49,035 bases of DNA from a virus: positions 1 to 49,035 of the IMG/VR virus record IMGVR_UViG_3300006071_000670. The stretch is one strand, 5' to 3'. Position 1 is the stretch's first letter. Each line of letters begins with the position of its first letter. The notes under the pieces were generated by a model, which ran no database searches, had not been told where the DNA came from, and was given only the letters and a program-made list of their open reading frames with translations. Of the stretch, positions 1 through 6,588 are shown piece after piece. The position numbers were made by a program, and so were the translations under genes.

Positions 1-135
1 ATTGCCAGTAAAGATGGTTATGAGTTTAAGCCACATCCAGTATTTAGAAGCCGTCAGAATGCGGAAGAATATTGTGCTAAATGGAAAAAAGAACATTACA
101 TTGCTCCGTCAATAACTGAATTAGATTTGATTTAA
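1..135 (+). CDS. C-terminal fragment of a hypothetical protein, cut by the window edge
   Basis: Frame 1 is open from the first base to a TAA at 133-135 and gives 44 residues, starting IASKDGYEFKPHPVF and ending ITELDLI. The composition is soluble and mixed charged, and I recognise no family. The next gene starts 16 nt downstream in the same direction, so it belongs to the + strand early operon. It may be the 3' half of the gene truncated at the right edge (48800-49035): one extra base would join the two frames. Confidence 0.6.
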   Translation: MASKDGYEFKPHPVFRSRQNAEEYCAKWKKEHYIAPSITELDLI

Positions 136-155
136 GAAAGGCACAAGAGAAATGA
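135..155 (+). repeat. 21-nt repeat of the next gene's 3' end (second copy 317-337)
   Basis: Positions 135-155 and 317-337 match at 19 of 21 bases. In the second copy this is the coding 3' end (RKAQEK-stop) of the 61-residue gene, with its TGA overlapping the next ATG. The first copy also spells RKAQEK-stop and overlaps the ATG at 152 in the same way, but lies just after the stop of the preceding gene. It looks like the remnant of a second copy of the 61-residue gene that kept only its tail and the overlap start. Confidence 0.55.
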
Positions 156-337
156 ACAATGAACAGTTGCTTTTTTATAACAAAGGATTCAATGATTGCC
201 TTGCTAAAGGTATAAATCCAGCAAAGACACTAACAGATGAGGAAATATGGGCAGTTGCTAACGATTATTTTGTTGGCAAAAGCAACCTTGTTTATGGTTT
301 TGCTAGAGCAATACTAAGAAAGGCACAGGAAAAATGA
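152..337 (+). CDS. Small hypothetical phage protein (61 aa)
   Basis: A 61-residue soluble protein starting MNNEQLLFYNKGFND and ending RKAQEK. It has no membrane segment and no cysteine motif, and appears helical. The start is ATG at 152, behind a purine-rich AAGGCACAAGAGAA stretch. The TGA stop overlaps the ATG of the radical SAM gene (ATGA), so the two are probably translationally coupled. I do not recognise the family. Confidence 0.7.
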   Translation: MNNEQLLFYNKGFNDCLAKGINPAKTLTDEEIWAVANDYFVGKSNLVYGFARAILRKAQEK

Positions 338-1203
338 GAGAAAAGTATGGGATAGTCCACAACGATGGGCCTGTTATGGAATTGACCACCATGATAGGTT
401 GCCCTTTGATGTGTACGTTTTGCCCACAAGATAACTTAAGAACCGAGTACGGCAACGGCACCAAATACATGAGCCAAGTAGATTTGACTAGGATGCTGGT
501 TAAGTTGCCTAAAAATACTCGGATTGATTTCTCAGGTATGTCAGAGCCTTGGGCTAATCCTGAGTGCACAAGCATGCTAGAAGAAGTGCTATACATGGGA
601 TTTGATGTTGCTATTTATACTACCTTGTATGGCATGGCTGACCCTGAACGTGTTAAGAAAGTATTAGAAGCTCATCCTAACCAAGTCAAAGTAGTAATGT
701 TGCACTTGCCTGATGCTAACAAGAACATGAAGGGCTGGAAGAATAGCCCTGAGTGGATGGAAGCCCTAAGAGTAATGGCTACCCTTAACGTGCCATGTGG
801 TGTCGGAGCTATGACTATGGATAAAGGTGGTGTGGTTCATGAGTTTCTTCGCCCATATGTGGGGCAATTAGCTGGTTGGGTGGGTCATACTAGGGCAGAT
901 AGCCTCAATGTGGAGCAAATTAAAGGTCAAGTGATTAGCATGACACCGCACAATATCTTTAGTTTAACTTGTGCAAGCACACCTTTTTATGATCGTAATG
1001 TTCTTCTGCCAAATGGGGATGTCGTCCTATGCTGTATGGACTACAATCTCGTTCACATTCTAGGTAATCTGCTAACACAGACTTACGAAGAAATTATGCA
1101 GGGCAAACCCCTGCTGGATCTGATCGCCCTTAACGAAGCCCCTGAGTATTCCAAGTGCAGTATATGCAAAGCATGTGAAAACGTGAGGGAAATATGCGTG
1201 TAA
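334..1203 (+). CDS. Radical SAM protein with SPASM-like C-terminus
   Basis: 289 residues. The radical SAM 4Fe-4S motif CxxxCxxC is at C23, C27 and C30, followed by GMSEP at about 68-72, the usual position of the SAM-binding segment. The C-terminal half carries C213, LPNGDVVLCC (C233/C234), C275, C278, C281 and C288, the cysteine spacing expected of a SPASM auxiliary-cluster domain. SPASM enzymes mostly modify peptides or small substrates using 5'-deoxyadenosyl radicals. The substrate here is unknown. The gene overlaps the downstream glycosyltransferase by 10 nt, so a joint role in sugar or surface modification is plausible but inferred. No precursor peptide gene is recognisable next to it. 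Confidence 0.85.
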   Translation: MREKYGIVHNDGPVMELTTMIGCPLMCTFCPQDNLRTEYGNGTKYMSQVDLTRMLVKLPKNTRIDFSGMSEPWANPECTSMLEEVLYMGFDVAIYTTLYGMADPERVKKVLEAHPNQVKVVMLHLPDANKNMKGWKNSPEWMEALRVMATLNVPCGVGAMTMDKGGVVHEFLRPYVGQLAGWVGHTRADSLNVEQIKGQVISMTPHNIFSLTCASTPFYDRNVLLPNGDVVLCCMDYNLVHILGNLLTQTYEEIMQGKPLLDLIALNEAPEYSKCSICKACENVREICV

Positions 1204-1877
1204 TGGTAATCACCCCAACTACTGGGAAAGATACGCTAGAACAAGCACTACTAAGCGTGGAAAGGCAGACCGTTGAAACTGAGCATTTGATTGTGCTTGA
1301 TGGCAAAGGTATGTCTACAAAACCAGGGGAAACAAAACTAAGAAAAGTAATCCAGCTACCTGAAAACGTAGGCGCTAATAATTGGTATGGGCATAGGGTA
1401 TATGCCGCATTGCCTTTAATTGTCAATGCCGACTACATTCTTTTCTTGGATGAAGATAATTGGTTCGAGCCTAATCATGTGGAAACCATGATTAATAAAA
1501 TTAAATCAAAAGACCTGATGTGGGCTTACTCTTTGAGGAGAATATGTGATGAACGAGGACAATATGTTTGTGACGATGATTGCGAGTCACTCGGTAGGAA
1601 CCCGACGTATTATGACCATACACTTAATTTTGTCGATACTAACTGCTATTGCTTTAAGCGGGAGTATTTGGTGCGTGTGGCACATAACTTCTACGGACAA
1701 TGGGGAGCAGATCGTCAATTCTATAGTGCTGCCAGCAAACTACTGCCTTCCTTTGGATGCACGGGCGAGGCTACAGTTAATTACAGATCACCCGAAAGAT
1801 TACTTGGAATGTTTAGAGAGGGTAACGAAGCAATGAAGAAAGCATATGGACAACCACTACCTTGGAGAAATAAATGA
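1194..1877 (+). CDS. Glycosyltransferase family 2-like (GT-A fold)
   Basis: 227 residues. It opens with MRVMVITPTTG, the first beta-strand of a GT-A nucleotide-sugar fold, and has FLDEDN at 85-89 with D86/D88 as the metal-binding DxD-type motif. The middle region is rich in Trp and Tyr. GT2 enzymes move a sugar from a nucleotide donor to an acceptor. The target (phage DNA, virion or host glycan) cannot be read from the sequence. The start lies inside the radical SAM gene (10 nt overlap), and the stop overlaps the next glycosyltransferase start (ATGA), so this is a coupled three-gene unit. Confidence 0.8.
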   Translation: MRVMVITPTTGKDTLEQALLSVERQTVETEHLIVLDGKGMSTKPGETKLRKVIQLPENVGANNWYGHRVYAALPLIVNADYILFLDEDNWFEPNHVETMINKIKSKDLMWAYSLRRICDERGQYVCDDDCESLGRNPTYYDHTLNFVDTNCYCFKREYLVRVAHNFYGQWGADRQFYSAASKLLPSFGCTGEATVNYRSPERLLGMFREGNEAMKKAYGQPLPWRNK

Positions 1878-2671
1878 GTTTTAAAAAATCTAAACCAGCA
1901 CCAGCACCGATTCAATTTACACCGCCAAAAGCAAAGGCATCTTTGTTTGTAGCCACACCTATGTATGGTGGCATGTGCACAGGGCTATATGCTTCAGCAA
2001 TTATGCAGACTGTCGGTGTTATGGGTCAAAACAATATGCAGATGTATTACTCGTTCATGATGAATGAGTCTTTGATTACCCGTGCCCGTAACAGTATGGC
2101 TTATGACTTTTTAAAGTCTGATGCTACGCACCTTATGTTTATTGATGCCGACATTGGATTTAACCCACAAGATATTCCTCGTATGGTTAATGCTGACGTA
2201 GATATTATTTGTGGCTTGTACCCTAAGAAAGAAATTAATTGGGTAGAAGTAACCAAAGCGGTTAAGGAAGGTGTGCCACCACAAGAACTCCAGCACCACA
2301 CAGGGGCTTTTGTTGTAAACCTACCACACGGCCAGCAAACAACTTCGGGCAGTATTAACGAGCCGCTTGAGATTGCAAATGGTGGTACAGGGTTTATGTT
2401 AATCAAACGCAAAGTGTTTGAAGCGCTAGCAGACAAAGTGCCAAGCTATACCAATGATATGTACCATGCGGTTGATACTGTGCGTGAAGTCAAGATAATT
2501 AAAGAGTTCTTTGCTACCAGCATTGAAGAAGAATCTAATCGCTTGTTATCTGAAGACTATCATTTCTGCAAGATTGCACGGGAAGCTGGCTTTAAAGTAT
2601 ATGCGGCTCCTTGGGCACACTTTACTCATACTGGCACTTATGGATTTACTGGTGCCCTTCCTAGGAGCTAA
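1874..2671 (+). CDS. Second GT-A-like glycosyltransferase
   Basis: 265 residues with a basic, proline-rich N-terminus (about 1-20), then FVATPMYGG, a typical first GT-A strand. MFIDADIGF places a DxD motif at D91/D93. The segment LITRARNSMAYDFL before it resembles phage glycosyltransferases that pass over a short Rossmann-like half. ANGGTGFMLIKR and SEDYHFCKIAREAGF are consistent with acceptor-site and late GT2-type motifs. Paired with the preceding GT2, it suggests two sequential transfers or two acceptors, which is inference. Confidence 0.75.
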   Translation: MSFKKSKPAPAPIQFTPPKAKASLFVATPMYGGMCTGLYASAIMQTVGVMGQNNMQMYYSFMMNESLITRARNSMAYDFLKSDATHLMFIDADIGFNPQDIPRMVNADVDIICGLYPKKEINWVEVTKAVKEGVPPQELQHHTGAFVVNLPHGQQTTSGSINEPLEIANGGTGFMLIKRKVFEALADKVPSYTNDMYHAVDTVREVKIIKEFFATSIEEESNRLLSEDYHFCKIAREAGFKVYAAPWAHFTHTGTYGFTGALPRS

Positions 2672-2672
2672 C

Positions 2673-2876
2673 ATGCAAGATCCAGTAAACCACCCAAAAC
2701 ACTACACAAGCCACCCTTCAGGGGTGGAGTGTATCCAAATTACCGAGCACATGGGATTTAACTTAGGCAATGCTATGAAGTATATATGGCGTGCCGACCT
2801 CAAATCTGATGCTGTTGAGGATTTACGTAAGGCTGTTTGGTATATTAACCGTGAAATAGCTAAGAGGGTCAAATGA
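2673..2876 (+). CDS. DUF3310-like small protein
   Basis: 67 residues from ATG 2673, preceded by CTAGGAGCT. The same frame is open further upstream, but that stretch overlaps the glycosyltransferase and is not protein-like. The sequence has the hallmark NHPKHYTSHP followed by ECIQITEHMGFNLGNAMKY and a C-terminal AVWYINREI helix, the pattern of DUF3310 (SaV-like) proteins common in phage early regions. Some relatives are linked to nucleotide-kinase-like genes, but the function is not established. It shares an ATGA overlap with the next gene. Confidence 0.8.
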   Translation: MQDPVNHPKHYTSHPSGVECIQITEHMGFNLGNAMKYIWRADLKSDAVEDLRKAVWYINREIAKRVK

Positions 2877-3115
2877 GCGAGCCAATTCCTTTTGCTGGTT
2901 GGGTGGATATTGACGATAAAACCGATCAAATCCTTAAAGAATTGACTGGAACTGACCCAGAAAACATGCCAAAATACGTGGTATTAGGTGATGGAAGCGT
3001 CTATTTTTACAAGAAAGAGGAAGACAGATATGCCCTACGTGAACAAACCCCGCCCTTACAAGAAGGAATACCAGCAACAACTAGCACGGGGGGAACAGCC
3101 AGCCCGAAATGCTAG
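2873..3115 (+). CDS. Hypothetical phage protein (80 aa)
   Basis: 80 residues, acidic N-terminal part (GWVDIDDKTDQILKEL), then KYVVLGDGSVYFYKKEED, a probable beta-hairpin. The ATG overlaps the previous stop (ATGA). The last 28 codons overlap the HNH gene in another frame, and that tail (Pro/Thr/Gly rich) looks less constrained than the first 50 residues. I recognise no family. Confidence 0.6.
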   Translation: MSEPIPFAGWVDIDDKTDQILKELTGTDPENMPKYVVLGDGSVYFYKKEEDRYALREQTPPLQEGIPATTSTGGTASPKC

Positions 3116-3365
3116 GGCAAGAGCTAGATACGCTTATGATAAAACACACCCTGATAGCCCTAAAGATAAAGACCACACTGCTGAAAGCCGTGAAGGAAAA
3201 GATATTGAGCACATCAAGCCCCTATCTAAAGGCGGAAGTAATTCAAAAAAGAATTTGCGTATTGAATCTCAGCATGCAAATAGGTCGTTTATAAGAAACT
3301 CAAATCACACTGTAAAAATAAACAAATCAAGACCCGTTAAAAAGAAAAATGGAAATAATCGATAA
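3030..3365 (+). CDS. HNH endonuclease-like protein
   Basis: 111 residues from ATG 3030, which follows AAGAGGAAGAC. An in-frame ATG at 2988 is possible but lies deeper in the preceding gene. The very basic N-terminus (MPYVNKPRPYKKEY) precedes EHIKPLSKGGSNSKKNL and QHANRS, the H...N...N/H pattern of an HNH beta-beta-alpha nuclease core (H61, N71/N75, N84). No zinc CxxC pair is present. Such proteins act as nicking or homing endonucleases, or in DNA packaging when next to terminase. Here it sits next to a helicase instead. Confidence 0.7.
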   Translation: MPYVNKPRPYKKEYQQQLARGEQPARNARARARYAYDKTHPDSPKDKDHTAESREGKDIEHIKPLSKGGSNSKKNLRIESQHANRSFIRNSNHTVKINKSRPVKKKNGNNR

Positions 3366-4908
3366 CAAAGCCATAGTAATTACTACTCGCAGACCGCAAT
3401 TAGTAACTGAATGTATTACAAAAAGCGAGATTATTGAAACTAATGGTGACTTGCATAAGGTTGCCGTTCATTGGGGTTTAGAAGAAGCACAGGCCTTAAC
3501 TAGACTAAAAATTAAAAGCGTGCCTTCTCCTATCAGAAAAGATTACGAGTGGCCTGGTTTATTTAAACCTATGGCTCACCAAATAGATACGGCTAATTTT
3601 CTTACTCTAAATCAAAGGGCATTTTGTTTTAACGAACAAGGCACAGGAAAAACTGCCTCATCTATATGGGCTGCAGATTATCTTATTGAACAAGGTATAG
3701 TCGGTAGAGTATTGATTGTGTGCCCTCTTTCGATTATGCAGTCCGCATGGCAAGCAGATTTATTTAAGTTTGCGATGCACCGTAAAGTTGGTGTAGCGTA
3801 TGGCGAAAGAAAGAAACGAGAAGCAGTTATTGAAAGCGATGCGCAATTTGTAATTATTAATTATGATGGCGTTGAAATCGTAGCCGACACTATTGCAAGA
3901 CAAAATTTTGATTTAATCATTATAGATGAAGCTAATGCTTATAAAACAGTAACAACCAAACGCTGGAAAACTATGCAACGTATTCTTACAAATAGAACGT
4001 GGCTATGGATGATGACCGGCACCCCCGCAGCACAAAGCCCAACAGATGCTTTTGGTTTAGCAAAGTTGGCCGTACCCCAAAATGTGCCAAGATTCTTTGG
4101 TGCTTTCCGTGACCAAACTATGGTTAACATTAGTAAGTTTAAATGGATGGTACGTCCCGATGCTGACCAAACAGTTTTTGCTGCGTTGCAGCCAGCAATA
4201 AGATTTAGAAAAGAAGATTGTTTAGACTTACCGGAGGTAACACATGTTTACAGGGACGCCCCCCTTACTCCGCAACAGGAGAAATACTACAAACTCCTCA
4301 AGAAAGAAATGCTCATGGTCGCTGATGGAGAAGAAATCAGCGCTGTCAATGCTGCTGTTAACCTCACTAAATTGTTGCAAATTAGTGGCGGTGCTGTTTA
4401 CTCTGATAGTGGTAGCGTTGTTGAATTTGACGTTTCTAATCGGTTACGAGTTATCGAAGAAGTTATTAACGAAGCTAGCCACAAAGTTCTTGTCTTTGTA
4501 CCATTCACGCATACAATAGAACTGCTCAGTGCGCATTTGAGAGGGGCAGGTATTGCATCCGACATTATAAACGGAGCTGTTTCCGTTACTAAACGTACTG
4601 AAATTTTCAAGAATTTTCAAGAAAATCCAAACCCTAAAGTGCTGTTAATACAACCACAAGCTGCAGCACATGGTGTTACTTTAACGGCGGCTGATACCAT
4701 AATATGGTATTCGCCAGTAACTTCCATTGAGACGTACTTGCAAGCTAATGCACGTATTGACCGCCAAGGACAAAAGAACAAGATGACCATTGTGCATATT
4801 AAGGGTAGTCCCGTAGAGACAAGGCTTTATAATATGCTGCAAAATAAGCTGGAAATACACACAAAAATAATTGACTTGTACAAACAAGAAGTAAAAGAAA
4901 GTAGTTGA
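3349..4908 (+). CDS. SNF2-type superfamily 2 DNA helicase/ATPase
   Basis: 519 residues, start overlapping the HNH gene by 17 nt. Helicase motifs are in order: MAHQIDTANF (Q-like), Walker A EQGTGKT at 96-102, DEAN at 193-196, TGTP at 223-226, and in the second RecA domain HGVTLTAADT followed by QANARIDRQGQ (motif VI). This order and the DEAN box fit the SNF2 branch of SF2, which translocates on or remodels duplex DNA. In phages these helicases serve replication or recombination. There is no fused nuclease. It is followed directly by a candidate promoter that starts the next transcription unit. Confidence 0.88.
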   Translation: MEIIDNKAIVITTRRPQLVTECITKSEIIETNGDLHKVAVHWGLEEAQALTRLKIKSVPSPIRKDYEWPGLFKPMAHQIDTANFLTLNQRAFCFNEQGTGKTASSIWAADYLIEQGIVGRVLIVCPLSIMQSAWQADLFKFAMHRKVGVAYGERKKREAVIESDAQFVIINYDGVEIVADTIARQNFDLIIIDEANAYKTVTTKRWKTMQRILTNRTWLWMMTGTPAAQSPTDAFGLAKLAVPQNVPRFFGAFRDQTMVNISKFKWMVRPDADQTVFAALQPAIRFRKEDCLDLPEVTHVYRDAPLTPQQEKYYKLLKKEMLMVADGEEISAVNAAVNLTKLLQISGGAVYSDSGSVVEFDVSNRLRVIEEVINEASHKVLVFVPFTHTIELLSAHLRGAGIASDIINGAVSVTKRTEIFKNFQENPNPKVLLIQPQAAAHGVTLTAADTIIWYSPVTSIETYLQANARIDRQGQKNKMTIVHIKGSPVETRLYNMLQNKLEIHTKIIDLYKQEVKESS

Positions 4909-4933
4909 CAAAGTCAAGTAGTAGTCGTAGTAT
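4905..4933 (+). promoter_or_regulatory. Candidate sigma70 promoter
   Basis: A perfect -35 TTGACA (4905-4910, overlapping the helicase stop codon) lies 17 nt from TAGTAT (4928-4933), a 4/6 match to the -10 box. It sits in the only gap in this part of the + operon (67 nt). A weak hairpin (CGGG/CCCG, 4941-4954) and AAAGGAAA before ATG 4976 follow. It would drive the replication-protein genes separately from the glycosyltransferase cluster. Confidence 0.55.
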
Positions 4934-4975
4934 TAATTAACGGGCAAAGACCCGACAACTGTAAAGGAAACCAAC

Positions 4976-5407
4976 ATGGATACTGAAGTCCAAGAGAAAC
5001 TATCCGCCGACAAATTAGTCGGTGTCTACATCAAGATGCGTGATGCACTTGAGGAAATGTACAAAAAATACCAAGAAGAGAAAGCCAGCGTAGAGCAGCA
5101 GATGTCTATGGTTGAGCAGGAACTTATTGATATCTTGAAACGAGAAAATGCAAGCAATATCAAAACACCATTTGGTACTGCATCAAGAATCATCAAGTCT
5201 AGATACTGGACTAATGACTGGGAAAGTTTTCACAAGTTTATGATTGAGCACGAAGCTCCTGATTTATTGGAGAAGCGTATTCATCAAAGCAACATGAAGA
5301 CATTCCTTGAAGACAATCCTGATTTTAAACCGCCAGGATTAAACGTAGAAAATTCTTACACTATCATGGTAAGAAGATCCAACCCCTCTATAGGAGAATC
5401 TAAATGA
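4976..5407 (+). CDS. Conserved-looking phage early protein, coiled-coil
   Basis: 143 residues. Residues about 25-60 are strongly helical and charged (coiled coil), followed by TPFGTASRIIKSRYW and a segment with NDWESFHKFMIEHEAP. This two-part layout resembles phage early proteins described as Gam-like or host-nuclease-inhibitor-like, but I cannot confirm the family. The stop overlaps the next ATG (ATGA) and it is first behind the candidate promoter, so it is likely co-expressed with the candidate ssDNA-binding protein. Confidence 0.65.
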   Translation: MDTEVQEKLSADKLVGVYIKMRDALEEMYKKYQEEKASVEQQMSMVEQELIDILKRENASNIKTPFGTASRIIKSRYWTNDWESFHKFMIEHEAPDLLEKRIHQSNMKTFLEDNPDFKPPGLNVENSYTIMVRRSNPSIGESK

Positions 5408-6282
5408 GTAACGTCGCTTTGTTTAACCAAGAATTACCTGACTATCTTAAGGAAGTCGAACTCGATGATGTCACTAAAGCCCTTTCGGGTGGTGGCAGTA
5501 CAGTTAAGCGTATTACGCTTGGCAATAATAAATTTGTGCTTAAGGTAAATGGTGCTGAAATTTCTAAGAGCGCCAATGATAAGCTGGAAGTTGTTTTGGT
5601 TAACGCTTCCCCACATGTATCACGTACATTCTATGCTAAAGCATGGGATCCAAAAGCTGAAGCAGCCCCACCTGATTGTTGGTCTAATGACGGCGAACGC
5701 CCTGATGCTTCTGTTACTGAACCACAAAGCCCTATGTGCATGAACTGCCCACAAGATGTAGCTGGGTCAGGCCCAGGCACTACTAAGGCTTGCCGTAAAA
5801 ACCGCCGTGTAGCAGTGGTACTAGCTGGCGATTTAGAAGGTGATGTATACCAAATGACTTTGCAATCTAAGTCAATCTTCTACGATGCTAAAAAACCAGG
5901 CGATTTAGACCATATGCCATTTGACCAATTTAGTCGTTACGTAGGGTCACAAGGCTACAACTTAAATATGCTGGTTACTGAAATGCGCTTTGACGAGGAC
6001 TCTACTGTCGGCAAGTTATTCTTCCGTCCAGTTCGATTTTTGCAACGCCATGAATGGGAAATTGCTAAACGTCAAGGCGAAACCAAAACTGCTAAGAGTG
6101 CAATTACTATGACTGTAGCTCAAGCGGATGGCGTTAAAAAGCTAGAAGCCCCCGTAAAAGCGGCAGCGCCACAGCCAGAAATTGCTGAGCCTAAGAAGCG
6201 TGAAGAAAAGAAAGCCGAACCGACACCCAAAAAAGATTTAAAGGCAGTCTTGGGGAATTGGTCTACTGACGATTCAGAATGA
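5404..6282 (+). CDS. Candidate single-stranded DNA-binding protein
   Basis: 292 residues. The central part contains C92, C112, C115 and C130, a plausible structural zinc site. Beta-rich segments such as KFVLKVNG and YQMTLQSKSIFYD could form an OB-like fold. The last 60 residues are a low-complexity Lys/Glu/Ala/Pro linker ending in the short acidic tip STDDSE, the architecture of phage SSBs whose acidic tail recruits partner proteins. Its place between helicase and primase genes supports this. Function is inferred from architecture and context, not from a recognised family match. Confidence 0.5.
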   Translation: MSNVALFNQELPDYLKEVELDDVTKALSGGGSTVKRITLGNNKFVLKVNGAEISKSANDKLEVVLVNASPHVSRTFYAKAWDPKAEAAPPDCWSNDGERPDASVTEPQSPMCMNCPQDVAGSGPGTTKACRKNRRVAVVLAGDLEGDVYQMTLQSKSIFYDAKKPGDLDHMPFDQFSRYVGSQGYNLNMLVTEMRFDEDSTVGKLFFRPVRFLQRHEWEIAKRQGETKTAKSAITMTVAQADGVKKLEAPVKAAAPQPEIAEPKKREEKKAEPTPKKDLKAVLGNWSTDDSE

Positions 6283-6503
6283 CACTTAGAGGCTACAGCT
6301 ATCGTTTAGTGGAAGCCAATCAGGCTGCCGACTCCGAGTTAATCGGGGTGCAGCTTGGTCGGTGGTGTATTGCTAATGATATCTCGGTAGAAAAGATTGC
6401 ACGACGTTTTCATGTGTCTCGCATGACTATCTATTCTTGGTTCATTGGCAAGTCACAGCCCCACCCACACAAAGCTGAATTAATAAAAAAGTATTTGAAG
6501 TAA
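6279..6503 (+). CDS. Small helix-turn-helix DNA-binding protein
   Basis: 74 residues, ATGA overlap with the gene before. ISVEKIARRFHVSRMTIYSW (about 35-54) is a clear HTH with the Ala-x-x-Phe-x-Val-Ser pattern, followed by a short C-terminal helix ending IKKYLK. It has no ligand or dimerisation domain beyond this. It could regulate an early-to-late switch or be a replication accessory. The structured element immediately downstream ends its transcript. Confidence 0.7.
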   Translation: MTLRGYSYRLVEANQAADSELIGVQLGRWCIANDISVEKIARRFHVSRMTIYSWFIGKSQPHPHKAELIKKYLK

Positions 6504-6511
6504 GTCTACGG

Positions 6512-6573
6512 GGGCAGCTAGCTCGACGGAGCGAATCGGGATATTGCCGAATCCCATGCTGCCCTTTTCTTTT
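6512..6573 (+). terminator. Branched, tRNA-like structured terminator
   Basis: Outer stem GGGCAGC (6512-6518) pairs perfectly with GCTGCCC (6558-6564) and is followed by TTTTCTTTT (6565-6573), a rho-independent terminator layout. Inside are two more hairpins: GCTC-GACG-GAGC (6521-6532) and GGGAT/ATCCC (6538-6542 with 6551-6555). The 3' half CCGAATCCCAT-GCTGCCC and the 5' half GGGCAGC-TA-GCTC look like the acceptor, D-arm and T-arm of a tRNA with no proper anticodon arm. It separates the HTH gene from the primase gene. Confidence 0.65.
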
Positions 6574-6588
6574 CGGTTTTGAGGTTAT

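Noticed and set aside
1460-1475. GGTTCGAGCC at about 1462 resembles a tRNA T-arm.
   Set aside because: No acceptor stem or other arms around it; it codes for part of the glycosyltransferase active-site strand.
4941-4954. CGGG/CCCG hairpin before the gene at 4976 as a terminator.
   Set aside because: Only 4 bp with a 6-nt loop and no T-run; too weak, and a promoter lies just upstream.
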